NCBI GenBank assembly: GCA_020723325.1
Contig: DYJD01000001.1
Span: forward strand, 62,001 to 126,000
Direction of reading: 5' to 3'
DNA: 64,000 nt
DNA from: Desulfosudis oleivorans
GTDB taxonomy: Bacteria; Desulfobacterota; Desulfobacteria; Desulfobacterales; SURF-7
Below are positions 1-8,601 of this stretch, piece by piece (position 1 is the stretch's first letter; each line of letters begins with the position of its first letter). The position numbers and the translations under genes were made by a program. The notes beneath the pieces were generated by a model, which was not told where the DNA came from, ran no database searches, and was given only the letters and a program-made list of their open reading frames with translations.

Positions 1-52
1 CAGGGCCGACCATATCGAAAAAATGCAAAAGAGGGAAGAGCTAAAAAATGTT

Positions 53-832
53 TCATGGATTTGCCCCAAGGCCGCGCAGGCCGATAACCGCTGCGCACCG
101 GCCGGTGACGACGTGACGACGGTAAGAAAAAAACAGATCCGGGCGGCAGCGGGTGCAGAGCCCGCTGATGTGAATATTCCTTGAAAGCACACCGGCGGCC
201 GTCAATTGGTTTGCGCTGAGAGCCCAAAAGTTGAAATGATCCCGGGCATCTTTGTAGCCCCAGAACTGCTCCGGAATTTCATTTTGATAATGGATGAACT
301 CTGCGCAACATGGTCCCAGGGAAGGGCCTACTCCTGCCAGCAAATGATGGGGGCGGCAGGCAAAATTATCCACCATGTTTTGGATGGTTTTTTGAATAAT
401 ATTCAAAATGCTGCCCTTCCAGCCGGAATGGATATTGGCGATGACCTGTCTAACCGGATCATACAAGAGTATGGGCTGGCAATCCGCTGTTTGAATCAGC
501 AAGAGCTTTCCGGTTATATTGGTGATCACGGCATCCCCTTGAAACAAATCAGCGGTATTGCCCACCGCCCCAGGATGAATGCTGAGAACATGAGTGCCGT
601 GGACTTGATGGATTTCAACCAGCTCCCAACCCCCCAAACAATCAACAATGGCAGCTCTATTGCGCCGGACGGTTTCGGTTGCATCGCCCACATGCATGCC
701 CACGTTAAGACTATCATAGGGAGGGTTGCTGTAGCCGTGGTTGCGAGTGAAGACAGCATGGACGAGCCCGGGATGTTCAGCCAGGTGGGGAAATTCAAAC
801 CAGTCGAGACTGTTTTTTGTTTGTAATTGCAT
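53..832 (-). CDS. pgeF: PgeF/YfiH-family protein (laccase-domain, peptidoglycan editing factor)
   Basis: This protein of about 259 residues belongs to the PgeF/YfiH/YlmD family, once called polyphenol oxidase or multicopper laccase-domain proteins. In Escherichia coli the family removes misincorporated amino acids from peptidoglycan precursors; related proteins have purine nucleoside phosphorylase activity. Visible family motifs are HQVHGT, ADCQPILLYDP, HSGWKG and GPSLGPCC, which carry the His and Cys metal ligands. The frame stays open upstream to an ATG at 946 and another at 898. The ATG at 832 was chosen because the protein then begins just before the usual WFEF/HAVFTR start of the family. 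None of the three starts has a convincing Shine-Dalgarno sequence. It is divergent from the gene at 983. The family call is firm; the start is uncertain. Confidence 0.88.
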   Translation of the reverse strand: MQLQTKNSLDWFEFPHLAEHPGLVHAVFTRNHGYSNPPYDSLNVGMHVGDATETVRRNRAAIVDCLGGWELVEIHQVHGTHVLSIHPGAVGNTADLFQGDAVITNITGKLLLIQTADCQPILLYDPVRQVIANIHSGWKGSILNIIQKTIQNMVDNFACRPHHLLAGVGPSLGPCCAEFIHYQNEIPEQFWGYKDARDHFNFWALSANQLTAAGVLSRNIHISGLCTRCRPDLFFSYRRHVVTGRCAAVIGLRGLGANP

Positions 833-982
833 TTGTTTCAACCGTGTGATGACCGGTTCAGTTTGCGCAAGTCGTTGCAAAATAATTTTGGTGAACATAA
901 AGGAGCTTACTTGAAAAAACAAGCCTGGATTAAAAATGATTCTCATGTTGATTCAGATACGGCTTGATGATAGAGATGGCCC

Positions 983-3439
983 ATGCTTGGAATGAAAAAA
1001 CAGAACATTTTAATCCTTTTAATCGGAATCAGCGTCCTGGCCGGTATCTTTTTCTGGCAGTATGAATGGGTTGTTCAAAAGGATGTCATTTATCTGCAAA
1101 AAGGGCCGACCATCATTGCCGATAAAGCCTGGACCGGCGGTCAGATCGTATACTACCAGAAGGATGGCGCCATATCCATGCTTGCCAAACAGGATGTGGC
1201 TCAGGTTGTGGAGGGGGAATACATTGAGAGGATCAACGGCGCTCAATTTCTCCATAATATTCTTAAACAAGTTATGCATGAGGATGATCCATGGGGGGGA
1301 TTGCTGGCATTGCTGAAATCCCATTGGCTGACAGCGATTTTATCATCGGCAATGGTCTTGGTGATAGTGTCGATCCTGCAGCGCATCTTTCAGGCAAAAA
1401 ATAAGCGCCGGCGGCAAGCAGCCAAGGCTGGTGAAAATCCAGCGGCACTGGATGCGGTCATTCCCAAGCACATGGGATCAACCGGCGATGGGGATGAAGA
1501 TCAGATCATCCGGTATTTTTTAAATCTGTTTCGGATCCAACTGGGCGCCCCGGAGACTGCTGTTGTTGAATATGAATTGATGGAAACCGTCATGGAGGCA
1601 AAAAACAAGGTATTTGAATTGCGCATTCGCCATGACGGCGAATGGGCCAAAAGACGGATGACCATCGGCCCCCTTGGCGAAGAAAGCGGCAGTAAAAGCA
1701 AATGCTACTATGTGATCTTTGATGTGCACATCGTCATTAAAATTCCGCCCAAGCCCATAACGGATTGCAGTGTCTATATCGACAATATCCGCAAAGAAGG
1801 CGAAATCGTCGCCCGACTCCTGCCCCGGGAATGCCTTATTCCTAGAGTCGCGGTCATCTTGCGGCGAATAAGACAATTCCATGATGAAGACAGCCTTTCA
1901 CCGGAAAAGATGGAAAGCCGCTACATCCGTTGGCTGACAAACAGCCCCGAAGCCCAGAATTATTTAAAAATCGGCTCGACTTTCGTCTTTTTTATGGATT
2001 TATCCAAATACTTTTTTTTGGCCCATATCATTGACCAACTACATAATATAGTTGAAAAAAGCAGCGAAGAGATCCTCAGCAACCCGGATATCATTTGGAA
2101 TGCCCATGAGTTCGCGGGCCGATACGGTCAGCGCAACAGTTCCATCTGTTTTAAAATGCAGGATGTTTATCATGCGTTTGAAGCGGATTTGCGCCGCCAT
2201 TTTGAGCAAGGGGAAAAGAAAATCGTCATTCCCTCCTACCAGCTTAAGGCCTGGTTTTTGGGGCATCTGGCTGGAAAAGAAGTGAGCCTGGAGGAGAGCC
2301 CGCAGGCTGAATCGGTCAATATGTGTATAAAGGAAATCCTGAGCAATCAGGCCCAAACCGTGAGCGAATATCAAGAGACCCTGAAACAGCATCTCCGTGA
2401 TATGATGTTCATTCGCAATAAAAATCAGATCGCGGGTATTGTCGTCAATCTGCTGGAACTCTTGGCCTGGTTGGGGGAAAAACAAGTGGCCATGCGGGAC
2501 TTGAAACCGGACAATTTGCTGGTTGCCGGTGATCGATCTCAATACCCGCGTTTTCTTTTGAATCCGGAGCAGTTTTCCATCGGGCTGATTGATGTGGAAA
2601 CCGCTGTATATTATGGGACGGAGGAAGGGGGTATCAAACAACCCCAATTGGGCGGAACGCCTTTTTACGCAACCCCCTCCCATCTTATCAAAAATGATTG
2701 GCTGGAGAAGATTTTCGGCGATTTGACCACCGTCCTGCATTTGCAGGATTGGCACGCTACCATTGCCATTATTTATAAGGTTGTGACCGGAGCCACCTTA
2801 TTCGAAAGGACAGGCCGATTGCTGCCGGCTGTTCGGATGAATCTTCACAAACACCTGACTGGGCAAGAGGAATTTCCGGCGGTGGTGAAGGATGTCAGCC
2901 GCATGTTCTGGCGTGCTGCCGAACTCGAATTCCAAAACAAGCTTAAGGACAAAGCCCAGGTGCTCCAATCCGTCACGGTCAAGTTCAAGGAAAATATTCA
3001 TTCCATACTAAAGAGTGCTTGCGAAATTGTTCATCAAGCCATAGATGGGATGATGGCAAAGGCCATCGCCGTCCAGAGATTTTTTCCCGGTGAAAGCAAC
3101 CACCGGAATTTGAGAAAGGCCACTTATGCCCATATCGGTAAACTAATGGAGCGCTGTGGACAAGGGGAGGGACATCAATCCGATAATAAAAAACCGCTGC
3201 CGGTGCTGGAATGGCTGGAGACGATCGGCCGATTGAAGCAACAAAGTGAAGAATTGCGGCGCTATAAAGAACAGTTGGATGAAGAGGCACCGGGTCTCTC
3301 AGCTTATGCCGTAATGCAGATCATGTTCCAGCGCGTTTTATATTTCATGTTCAGACCGGAATGGACGGAAGCGCAACTGACAGAGTTTGCTCCCGGCGAA
3401 AACGGCAATGGGGAAAGAACCTATGAAGCCACGATTTGA
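983..3439 (+). CDS. Membrane-anchored protein with a divergent eukaryote-like protein kinase domain
   Basis: An 818-residue protein with two predicted membrane segments (about residues 7-25 and 115-134) enclosing a short, probably periplasmic loop, followed by a long cytoplasmic part. That part has scattered kinase hallmarks: a candidate ATP-binding lysine in VIKIPP (about 253), a catalytic loop MRDLKPDN (about 504-511), an Asp-containing metal loop LIDVE in place of DFG (about 536), and GGTPFYATPSHL resembling an activation segment end. The HRD histidine is replaced by Met and DFG reads DVE, but the catalytic Asp, Lys and Asn and the metal Asp are kept, so activity is possible. A large insert separates the N- and C-lobe motifs. 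A second in-frame ATG lies at 992. The substrate is unknown. A kinase fold is likely; function is inference. Confidence 0.6.
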   Translation: MLGMKKQNILILLIGISVLAGIFFWQYEWVVQKDVIYLQKGPTIIADKAWTGGQIVYYQKDGAISMLAKQDVAQVVEGEYIERINGAQFLHNILKQVMHEDDPWGGLLALLKSHWLTAILSSAMVLVIVSILQRIFQAKNKRRRQAAKAGENPAALDAVIPKHMGSTGDGDEDQIIRYFLNLFRIQLGAPETAVVEYELMETVMEAKNKVFELRIRHDGEWAKRRMTIGPLGEESGSKSKCYYVIFDVHIVIKIPPKPITDCSVYIDNIRKEGEIVARLLPRECLIPRVAVILRRIRQFHDEDSLSPEKMESRYIRWLTNSPEAQNYLKIGSTFVFFMDLSKYFFLAHIIDQLHNIVEKSSEEILSNPDIIWNAHEFAGRYGQRNSSICFKMQDVYHAFEADLRRHFEQGEKKIVIPSYQLKAWFLGHLAGKEVSLEESPQAESVNMCIKEILSNQAQTVSEYQETLKQHLRDMMFIRNKNQIAGIVVNLLELLAWLGEKQVAMRDLKPDNLLVAGDRSQYPRFLLNPEQFSIGLIDVETAVYYGTEEGGIKQPQLGGTPFYATPSHLIKNDWLEKIFGDLTTVLHLQDWHATIAIIYKVVTGATLFERTGRLLPAVRMNLHKHLTGQEEFPAVVKDVSRMFWRAAELEFQNKLKDKAQVLQSVTVKFKENIHSILKSACEIVHQAIDGMMAKAIAVQRFFPGESNHRNLRKATYAHIGKLMERCGQGEGHQSDNKKPLPVLEWLETIGRLKQQSEELRRYKEQLDEEAPGLSAYAVMQIMFQRVLYFMFRPEWTEAQLTEFAPGENGNGERTYEATI

Positions 3440-3505
3440 TTCCTAAGAGTTGAAGCCTGTATCATTAATGCAGAAAGGTGTGTCATACAAGTAAGGATTT
3501 GGTCC

Positions 3506-4099
3506 ATGAACCTTAAAAAGAAAAAACCGCACGGCCGTGAACAGGTGACCAGGGCTTTGATCGAAGCCGCGGCTGAACTGTTTTCCAAATACGGCTTGGA
3601 AGCGGTTTCAGTCCGGGATATCGCGGCCAAGGCAGGTGTAAACCATGGGTTGATTCACCGCCATTTTGGTTCAAAGGAAATTTTGCGCCGCAAAACCCAA
3701 GAATTCCTTGCCGCCGGCATTCGTGAAGGGGTCGGCATACCAACGGATTTTGAAGACGCCCTGCTGAAGGCTTTTGATACCCTGGAGAAAAAACCGGCAT
3801 TTTGGCGGGTGCTGGCGCGGACGTTTTTGGACGGAGAAGACCATGGTGATGTGCAAAGCGATTTTCCCTTTCTAAAATATCTAGTGGAGCTGGCCCGGCA
3901 GGGACAGGCGGAACGGAAAATCACAACCGCCTATGAGCCGCGTTTTCTCGTTGCCGCGGTGGTGGCCTTCGGGCTCGGTATGATGGTTTTCGAACGTTTC
4001 ATCCTGCCCGGCACGGGTTTGGAAAAAGAGCCCAGGGAAGACATTCAGCAGAAAATGAACGCTGCCTTGTCGACCTTTCTGAAAGGCCCGGCAGCATGA
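3506..4099 (+). CDS. TetR/AcrR-family transcriptional regulator
   Basis: A 197-residue TetR-type repressor. The N-terminal helix-turn-helix is clear: ALIEAAAELFSKYGLEAVSV followed by the recognition-helix region AKAGVNHGLIHRHFGSKE. The C-terminal ligand-binding and dimerisation part (about residues 70-197) resembles no specific subgroup I recognise. Its stop overlaps the start of der in an ATGA, so the two are probably translationally coupled. That is unusual, because der is a housekeeping ribosome assembly gene. The ligand and target operator are unknown. Confidence 0.88.
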   Translation: MNLKKKKPHGREQVTRALIEAAAELFSKYGLEAVSVRDIAAKAGVNHGLIHRHFGSKEILRRKTQEFLAAGIREGVGIPTDFEDALLKAFDTLEKKPAFWRVLARTFLDGEDHGDVQSDFPFLKYLVELARQGQAERKITTAYEPRFLVAAVVAFGLGMMVFERFILPGTGLEKEPREDIQQKMNAALSTFLKGPAA

Positions 4100-5460
4100 G
4101 TCCGATTGTCGCCATCGTTGGTCGGCCGAATGTGGGCAAATCCACGCTGTTCAACCGCATTACCCGTAAAAAGGACGCCCTGGTGGATGATCTGCCGGGT
4201 GTCACCCGTGACCGTCATTATGGTGAAGCGGTTTGGAACGATGCGGCCTTTACCCTGGTGGATACCGGCGGTTTTACCGAAGACGACCGGGATGATTTTG
4301 CCGACAAGATCCGGTTTCAAGTGCGCTTGGCCATTGAGGACGCGGATGCCATCATCCTGGTCCTGGACGGCAAAGGCGGTCTTTCACCTTTTGATACGGA
4401 AATCATCGCCCTTCTGCGGGCTGTGGAGTTGCCGGTTTTTTATGTGGTCAATAAAATCGACAGTGCGGAAAAGGAAATCAATTTGTTTGATTTCTATAAT
4501 CTCGGAATTGAACAGCTTTATTCCCTTTCGGCTGAACATGGGTATGGGGTGCCGGGTTTTCTGGATGATCTGGCGGCAGTGCTGCCGGTTGCAGAGCAAA
4601 CTGAGATGGATGAATCCGTCAATGTGGCAGTGGTGGGGCGGCCCAATGTGGGCAAGTCCTCCTTGATCAATCGAATCCTGGGTGAAGAAAGATTGGTGGT
4701 GAGCGATATCCCCGGCACTACCCGGGATGCCATCGACACCATCTGCCGCATCAATGCAAAAACCTATCGTCTGATCGATACCGCCGGCATCAGGCGCAAA
4801 GGTCGCGTTTCCGAACGAATCGAAAAATTTTCCATACTCAAGGCCCTTAAGAGCCTGGATCGCTGCCATGTGGCCCTGATCGTACTGGATGCCGAGGAAG
4901 GCGTTACCGACCAGGACATCCGGGTGGCCGGGTACGCCTACGAGCGCGGTTGCGGCTGCGTTTTTGTTCTGAACAAATGGGATCGCATTGAAAAGGACAA
5001 TCGTACGGTCAAGCGTTTTACCGAAGAGATTCGGATGAACGCCAAGTTTTTAAGTTTTGCGCCCATCATCACCGTTTCCGCCCTCACCGGTTTTCGGGTT
5101 CCGAAGATTTTTGAATTGATCGATAAGGTTTTTCAGCAATATTGCCTGCGGGTGGAAACCGGCCCCTTGAATAAAATACTCGAACAAGCCCTGGCCAGAA
5201 CAGAGCCGGCCTTGCATAAGGGCAAACGCTTGAAATTTTATTATGCGGCCCAGGTGGGTGTCAAACCGCCTGCCTTTGTTTTTTTTGTGAATTATCCGGA
5301 AGCCGTGCATTTTTCCTACCGTCGTTATTTGATCAATCAGATCCGGGAAGCCACCGGTTTGAACGACACCCCCATCCGGGTGCTTTTCCGGCTCCGCACC
5401 GGGCGCATTGAATTCGGCAATAAAAAGAAAGAAGACCGGGGAAAGCGGAAAAAAAAGTAA
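4096..5460 (+). CDS. der: Ribosome biogenesis GTPase Der (EngA)
   Basis: A 454-residue tandem GTPase needed for maturation of the 50S ribosomal subunit. Two complete G domains are visible: the first P-loop GRPNVGKST near residue 8 with DTGGF and NKID, the second GRPNVGKSS near residue 181 with DTAGI and NKWD. They are followed by the KH-like C-terminal domain and a lysine-rich tail. Length is typical of the family. The start overlaps the stop of the upstream TetR gene (ATGA). The TAA stop falls in the outermost unit of the inverted repeat at 5457-5587, so the repeat begins in the last bases of the gene. Confidence 0.97.
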   Translation: MSPIVAIVGRPNVGKSTLFNRITRKKDALVDDLPGVTRDRHYGEAVWNDAAFTLVDTGGFTEDDRDDFADKIRFQVRLAIEDADAIILVLDGKGGLSPFDTEIIALLRAVELPVFYVVNKIDSAEKEINLFDFYNLGIEQLYSLSAEHGYGVPGFLDDLAAVLPVAEQTEMDESVNVAVVGRPNVGKSSLINRILGEERLVVSDIPGTTRDAIDTICRINAKTYRLIDTAGIRRKGRVSERIEKFSILKALKSLDRCHVALIVLDAEEGVTDQDIRVAGYAYERGCGCVFVLNKWDRIEKDNRTVKRFTEEIRMNAKFLSFAPIITVSALTGFRVPKIFELIDKVFQQYCLRVETGPLNKILEQALARTEPALHKGKRLKFYYAAQVGVKPPAFVFFVNYPEAVHFSYRRYLINQIREATGLNDTPIRVLFRLRTGRIEFGNKKKEDRGKRKKK

Positions 5461-5587
5461 CTAAAGTTTTAAGTGACTAAAGTGACTAAAGTTAAGGACT
5501 TTGTATCCATTTTTTAGATTTTGATGGAGCAAAGCGACTCCTCAACTTTAGTCACTTTATACTTTAGTCACTTATAACTTCTTTAAG
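5457..5587. repeat. Inverted repeat A: hairpin with arms of GTGACTAAA-type units
   Basis: The left arm (5457-5494) is made of repeats of AGTGACTAAAGT. The right arm (5543-5587) is the imperfect reverse complement (ACTTTAGTCACTTT units). The centre (5495-5542) contains TTAAGGACT and a small inner hairpin GGAG...CTCC. The arms could form a stem of about 35 base pairs with a few bulges. It fills nearly the whole der-rarA gap, covers the der stop codon and ends just before the rarA ribosome binding site. The TTAAGGACT at the centre also occurs at the centre of repeat B, though the arm sequences differ. Confidence 0.85.
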
Positions 5588-5615
5588 TTGGTTTCTGGTA
5601 ATCGGGAAGGATATT

Positions 5616-6962
5616 TTGGATCTCTTTGAATATCAGGCAGAGCAGGCCTTATCTTCAACCCAGCCATTGGCGGAGCGGATGCGTCCGCGCAATCTCAATG
5701 AATTCGTAGGGCAGCCGAAGATTGCCGGTCCAGGCGGTCTGATCCGGGGCGCCATTGAAAAGGATCGGATTTTTTCCATGATTTTATGGGGGCCGCCGGG
5801 TTGTGGAAAAACCACCTTGGCCGCCATCATTGCCAAGGAAACCCGTGCCCATTTTGTCCAGATCTCGGCAGTATTGTCCGGCGTAAAACAGATCCGGGAA
5901 GTAATTGAAGAGGCCAATAGACAGAAGCGCATGCATCAGAAAAGGACCATTCTATTCGTGGATGAAATCCACCGTTTCAACAAATCCCAGCAGGACGCCT
6001 TTTTGCAGCATGTGGAAAGCGGGCTCATCACCCTGATCGGCGCCACCACGGAAAATCCTTCCTTTGAAGTGATCCCGGCGCTTTTGTCCCGCTGCCGGGT
6101 GATCGTACTCACGCCTTTGGATCATGACCAAATCAGAACAATACTGGAATGCGCGGTAAGTGACCAGGAGCGCGGTCTGGGGCGGTTGAAACTGGCCTTT
6201 GATCCCAATACCCTGGATCATCTGACCGCCATTGCCGATGGGGATGTGCGTACAGCCCTGAACGGGCTTGAGATTGCCGTGAATCTGGCCGCGCAACAGG
6301 ATGAGGGGGGGCGGCTGCGAATTCGGCTTGCGGATGTGGAAAAGGCCTTGCAGCAAAAGGCCCTGCGCTATGATAAAAACGGCGAAGAGCATTACAATAT
6401 CATTTCGGCCTTGCACAAAAGCATGCGCGGCAGTGATCCGGATGCGGCGGTTTATTGGCTGATGCGCATGCTGGCCGCCGGCGAAGATCCCCTCTATGTC
6501 GCCCGCCGTATGGTGCGCTTTGCTTCCGAGGACATCGGCAATGCCGATCCCTATGCCCTGCAGGTGGCCCTTTCCGCTGTGGAGGCCTTTCGTTTTTTGG
6601 GGCATCCAGAGGGTGAACTGGCCTTGGTCCAGGCTGCGGCCTATCTGGCCACGGCGCCCAAGAGCAACAGCCTCTATCTCATGCAACAGCAGGTGGCAAA
6701 GACCATTCAAACCACCGGTGCCCTGGCTGTGCCCCTGCATATACGCAACGCTCCCACCCGCATGATGAAGGAATTGGGCTACGGAAGGGATTACAAATAC
6801 GCCCATGATTATGAGCAAGCCTTTGTCCCCCAGAGCTATCTGCCCCAGGAACTGGAAGGAACTCTTTTCTATAACCCCACGGACCGGGGTTATGAACAAA
6901 CCGTCAAGCAGCGGCTGGATAAGTGGCGGGCCATGCGAGAGGCAAATAAGAATAAAAGCTGA
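5616..6962 (+). CDS. rarA: Replication-associated recombination protein A (RarA/MgsA), AAA+ ATPase
   Basis: A 448-residue AAA+ ATPase of the clamp-loader-like RarA/MgsA/WRNIP1 family, which acts at stalled replication forks. Visible motifs: [16 protein letters not shown] at the N-terminus, Walker [10 protein letters not shown] (about residue 57), Walker B/sensor region [18 protein letters not shown], and [12 protein letters not shown]. The C-terminal MgsA tetramerisation region has the usual [11 protein letters not shown] and YKYAHDYE motifs. The start is TTG at 5616, supported by GGGAAGG five bases upstream; no ATG lies nearby in frame. The gene sits between repeats A and B. Confidence 0.96.
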   Translation: MDLFEYQAEQALSSTQPLAERMRPRNLNEFVGQPKIAGPGGLIRGAIEKDRIFSMILWGPPGCGKTTLAAIIAKETRAHFVQISAVLSGVKQIREVIEEANRQKRMHQKRTILFVDEIHRFNKSQQDAFLQHVESGLITLIGATTENPSFEVIPALLSRCRVIVLTPLDHDQIRTILECAVSDQERGLGRLKLAFDPNTLDHLTAIADGDVRTALNGLEIAVNLAAQQDEGGRLRIRLADVEKALQQKALRYDKNGEEHYNIISALHKSMRGSDPDAAVYWLMRMLAAGEDPLYVARRMVRFASEDIGNADPYALQVALSAVEAFRFLGHPEGELALVQAAAYLATAPKSNSLYLMQQQVAKTIQTTGALAVPLHIRNAPTRMMKELGYGRDYKYAHDYEQAFVPQSYLPQELEGTLFYNPTDRGYEQTVKQRLDKWRAMREANKNKS

Positions 6963-6966
6963 ACGC

Positions 6967-7178
6967 TTTTTTCCTGCTCGTGCTCCTGCTCTTGCTCATA
7001 ATCGTAATCGTAATCGTAATCGTGCTCGTAATCGATTTTTTAAGGACTCCGCAATTTTTTTCGATTACGATTACGATTACGATTACCGCTGCGCTGAGCA
7101 CGAGCACGAGCACGAGCACGAGCAGGAGCAGGAGCAGGAGCAGGAGTAGGAGTAGGAGTAGGAGGGAGCACGAATAAA
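6967..7178. repeat. Inverted repeat B: long hairpin of ATTACG and GAGCAC/GAGCAG hexamers
   Basis: The left arm (6967-7034) begins with a T-run and CTGCTCGTGCTCC, passes into tandem TAATCG hexamers and ends at the loop. The right arm (7061-7178) is the mirror image: about four ATTACG hexamers, then GAGCAC, GAGCAG and GAGTAG hexamers, then a final GAGCACGAA. The loop (about 7035-7060) carries TTAAGGACTCCGCAATTTTT. Arms differ in copy number, so hexamer expansion has occurred. It is the left flank of the four-helix-bundle gene and shares ends and loop with repeats C and D. Confidence 0.92.
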
Positions 7179-7208
7179 GCCATAACGCACAGAAACAGGA
7201 TTGATCAT

Positions 7209-7610
7209 GTGATGTTCGACCATGAGCGTTTGCATGTTTACCAGGCAAGCCTGGAATTTGTCGCATGGGTTTATGATCGAGTCTTGAATTTAAAAGGGCA
7301 TTTTCATCACGCTCGGGATGAATTGCTGCGCGCGGCCCAATCCATTCCCCGCAATATTGCCGAAGGGAACGGAAAGCGTTCCCTGCCGGACCGCAGACGT
7401 TTTTTTGAAATTGCGCGCGGATCGGCGCTTGAGTGCGCGGCGGTATTGGATGAATTGCGTGTGATGAGAGCGTTTGAGGCTTCCGAGATAGTGGAAGGAA
7501 AAACGCTGCTGCGCCGGATTATGGGGATGCTGACAAAGATGACGGAACCGTTTGACGGGGTTCGGGAGGAGATTGCGGAATGCGGCTTCAACAGAGAGGA
7601 AAATTCGTAG
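7209..7610 (+). CDS. Four-helix-bundle protein (S23/IVS-encoded protein-like)
   Basis: A protein of about 133 residues of the four-helix-bundle family that includes the proteins encoded in 23S rRNA intervening sequences (S23) and is structurally related to the accessory protein Avd of diversity-generating retroelements. Recognisable features are the N-terminal DHERLHVYQASLEFV, the core LLRAAQSIPRNIAEGNGK and the all-helical C-terminus with EIARGSALECAAVLDEL. The GTG at 7209 is directly followed by ATG at 7212; CAGGA lies about eight bases upstream. No rRNA gene is nearby, so this copy is free-standing. It is bracketed by the related hairpin repeats B and C in the same orientation. The biochemical role of free-standing copies is not known; the basic character suggests nucleic acid binding (inference). 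Confidence 0.88.
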   Translation: MMFDHERLHVYQASLEFVAWVYDRVLNLKGHFHHARDELLRAAQSIPRNIAEGNGKRSLPDRRRFFEIARGSALECAAVLDELRVMRAFEASEIVEGKTLLRRIMGMLTKMTEPFDGVREEIAECGFNREENS

Positions 7611-7638
7611 CAAATGAGAGGGGCTTGATCCCCCGAGG

Positions 7639-7767
7639 TTTTTTCGTGCTCAGCGTAGCGGTGCTCCTGCTCTTGCTCGTAATCGTAATCGATTTTTTTA
7701 GGCCCTCCTCAATTTTTCTCGATTACGATTACCGTTACGCTGAGCCGGAAAAGGAGCACGAAAGAAA
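7639..7767. repeat. Inverted repeat C: shorter copy of the repeat B family
   Basis: The left arm starts TTTTTTCGTGCTCAGCG, then GCTC-rich units and two TAATCG hexamers. The loop (about 7693-7718) contains TTTAGGCCCTCCTCAATTTTT. The right arm reads CGATTACGATTACCG, CGCTGAGC and ends GGAGCACGAAAG. It has the same orientation, ends and loop core as repeats B and D but fewer hexamers. It lies about 30 bases downstream of the four-helix-bundle gene and about 25 bases upstream of the vapBC promoter. Confidence 0.9.
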
Positions 7768-7789
7768 ATGGGCTGAAACCAAATCCCGG

Positions 7790-7839
7790 TTGACTTCTCC
7801 TTAAAGTATTACTATTATATAATATAAGTAATACTTTAA
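7790..7839 (+). promoter_or_regulatory. vapBC promoter with overlapping operator palindrome
   Basis: A TTGACT (7790-7795) and TATTAT (7813-7818) pair with 17-base spacing fits a vegetative promoter. Over the -10 lies a perfect 13-base inverted repeat, TTAAAGTATTACT (7801-7813) and AGTAATACTTTAA (7827-7839), separated by 13 A/T bases. This is the expected layout for autorepression of a toxin-antitoxin operon by the VapB-VapC complex. The ribosome binding site AGGAGA follows just before the vapB ATG. Confidence 0.75.
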
Positions 7840-7851
7840 CCAGGAGAAGAT

Positions 7852-8103
7852 ATGAAAACATACTCCATTACCCCCAAAGGCCAGGTAACAATTCCGATTT
7901 CAATCCGGGAGGCCTTGAATATAAAACCAGGGGATAAAATTTTTTATGAAGAAACCATTCATGGGGTGGTCATCAAACCAGTGAAGCAAAATATGATCAA
8001 TGATTATGGATTTTTAAAAGACCATCCAAAAACAACAAACGATATTGAAACCATCCGCAATGAAGCGCGATTAAGAATCGCCAACCGAAGGCAGCCATCG
8101 TGA
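7852..8103 (+). CDS. vapB: AbrB/MazE-family antitoxin (VapB)
   Basis: An 83-residue antitoxin. The N-terminal swapped-hairpin AbrB DNA-binding domain is obvious in SITPKGQVTIPISIREALNI and KPGDKIFYEE. The C-terminal part, roughly residues 45-83, is the probable toxin-binding tail. A strong AGGAGA precedes the ATG. The stop overlaps the GTG start of vapC (GTGA), so the two are translationally coupled. It should neutralise VapC and, with it, bind the 13-base palindrome upstream. Confidence 0.93.
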   Translation: MKTYSITPKGQVTIPISIREALNIKPGDKIFYEETIHGVVIKPVKQNMINDYGFLKDHPKTTNDIETIRNEARLRIANRRQPS

Positions 8104-8531
8104 GAAAGGTATTTTTTGACACCAATTTTTTGCTTCGTTTTTACTTGGCGGATGTGCCTTCCCAGGCCGAGAAAGCAAGACAGATGGTTGAAGCGGCAGT
8201 CGACGGACAATTGTTGCTGATCACCGACCTTATCGTCATTTGTGAGATGGTCTGGGTAATGGATTCTTTCTATAATGTTGAAAAAGAACTAATTATCGAA
8301 AAGATAACCAATCTTTACGAAACGCCCGGAATTTCTATTCTAAACGGCAGTATTCTTCCCCAAGCCCTTTCGATATACCAAAATTCAAAAATTGATTTCA
8401 CTGACGCCGTTATTGCCGCAAGCGCAATTAAAAATAGAGTGGGTTTTGTTGCATCGTTTGATAAAAAACATATGAAAAGGTTGATCGATCTCGGAATCAA
8501 GCGTATTGAAAGTATAGATGAAATCGGCTGA
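8100..8531 (+). CDS. vapC: PIN-domain ribonuclease toxin (VapC)
   Basis: A 143-residue PIN-domain protein expected to cut RNA using a divalent metal. The acidic residues are in place: FFDTNFLLRF with Asp7, the Glu in ICEMVW (about 48), the Asp in FTDAVIAA (about 101) and the Asp in ASFDKKH (about 120). It starts with GTG inside the vapB stop. Full length with no missing catalytic residue, so it is probably functional. The target RNA is unknown. The pair sits between hairpin repeats C and D. Confidence 0.92.
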   Translation: MRKVFFDTNFLLRFYLADVPSQAEKARQMVEAAVDGQLLLITDLIVICEMVWVMDSFYNVEKELIIEKITNLYETPGISILNGSILPQALSIYQNSKIDFTDAVIAASAIKNRVGFVASFDKKHMKRLIDLGIKRIESIDEIG

Positions 8532-8601
8532 ATCCTCGCGGAAAGCGAATTGGGGAATCGACGCATGTGACCCATTATGAGAGAGCGCCTATCCTTCGAT
8601 G

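Noticed and set aside
206-826. A 206-codon open frame opposite pgeF
   Set aside because: It is the antisense shadow of the well-supported pgeF gene and shows no recognisable domain.
6967-7178. CRISPR array
   Set aside because: The repeats are contiguous 6-base units without spacers and form inverted arms; no cas genes are nearby.
6805-7266. Open frames translating to RNRNRN, VIVIVI, LLLL and SRSRSR repeats
   Set aside because: These are translations of the hexamer arms of repeat B; the simple periodic sequence is DNA repeat, not protein coding.
7209-7610. 23S rRNA intervening sequence
   Set aside because: The protein is S23-like, but no 23S rRNA sequence was recognised around it, so it is treated as a free-standing gene.
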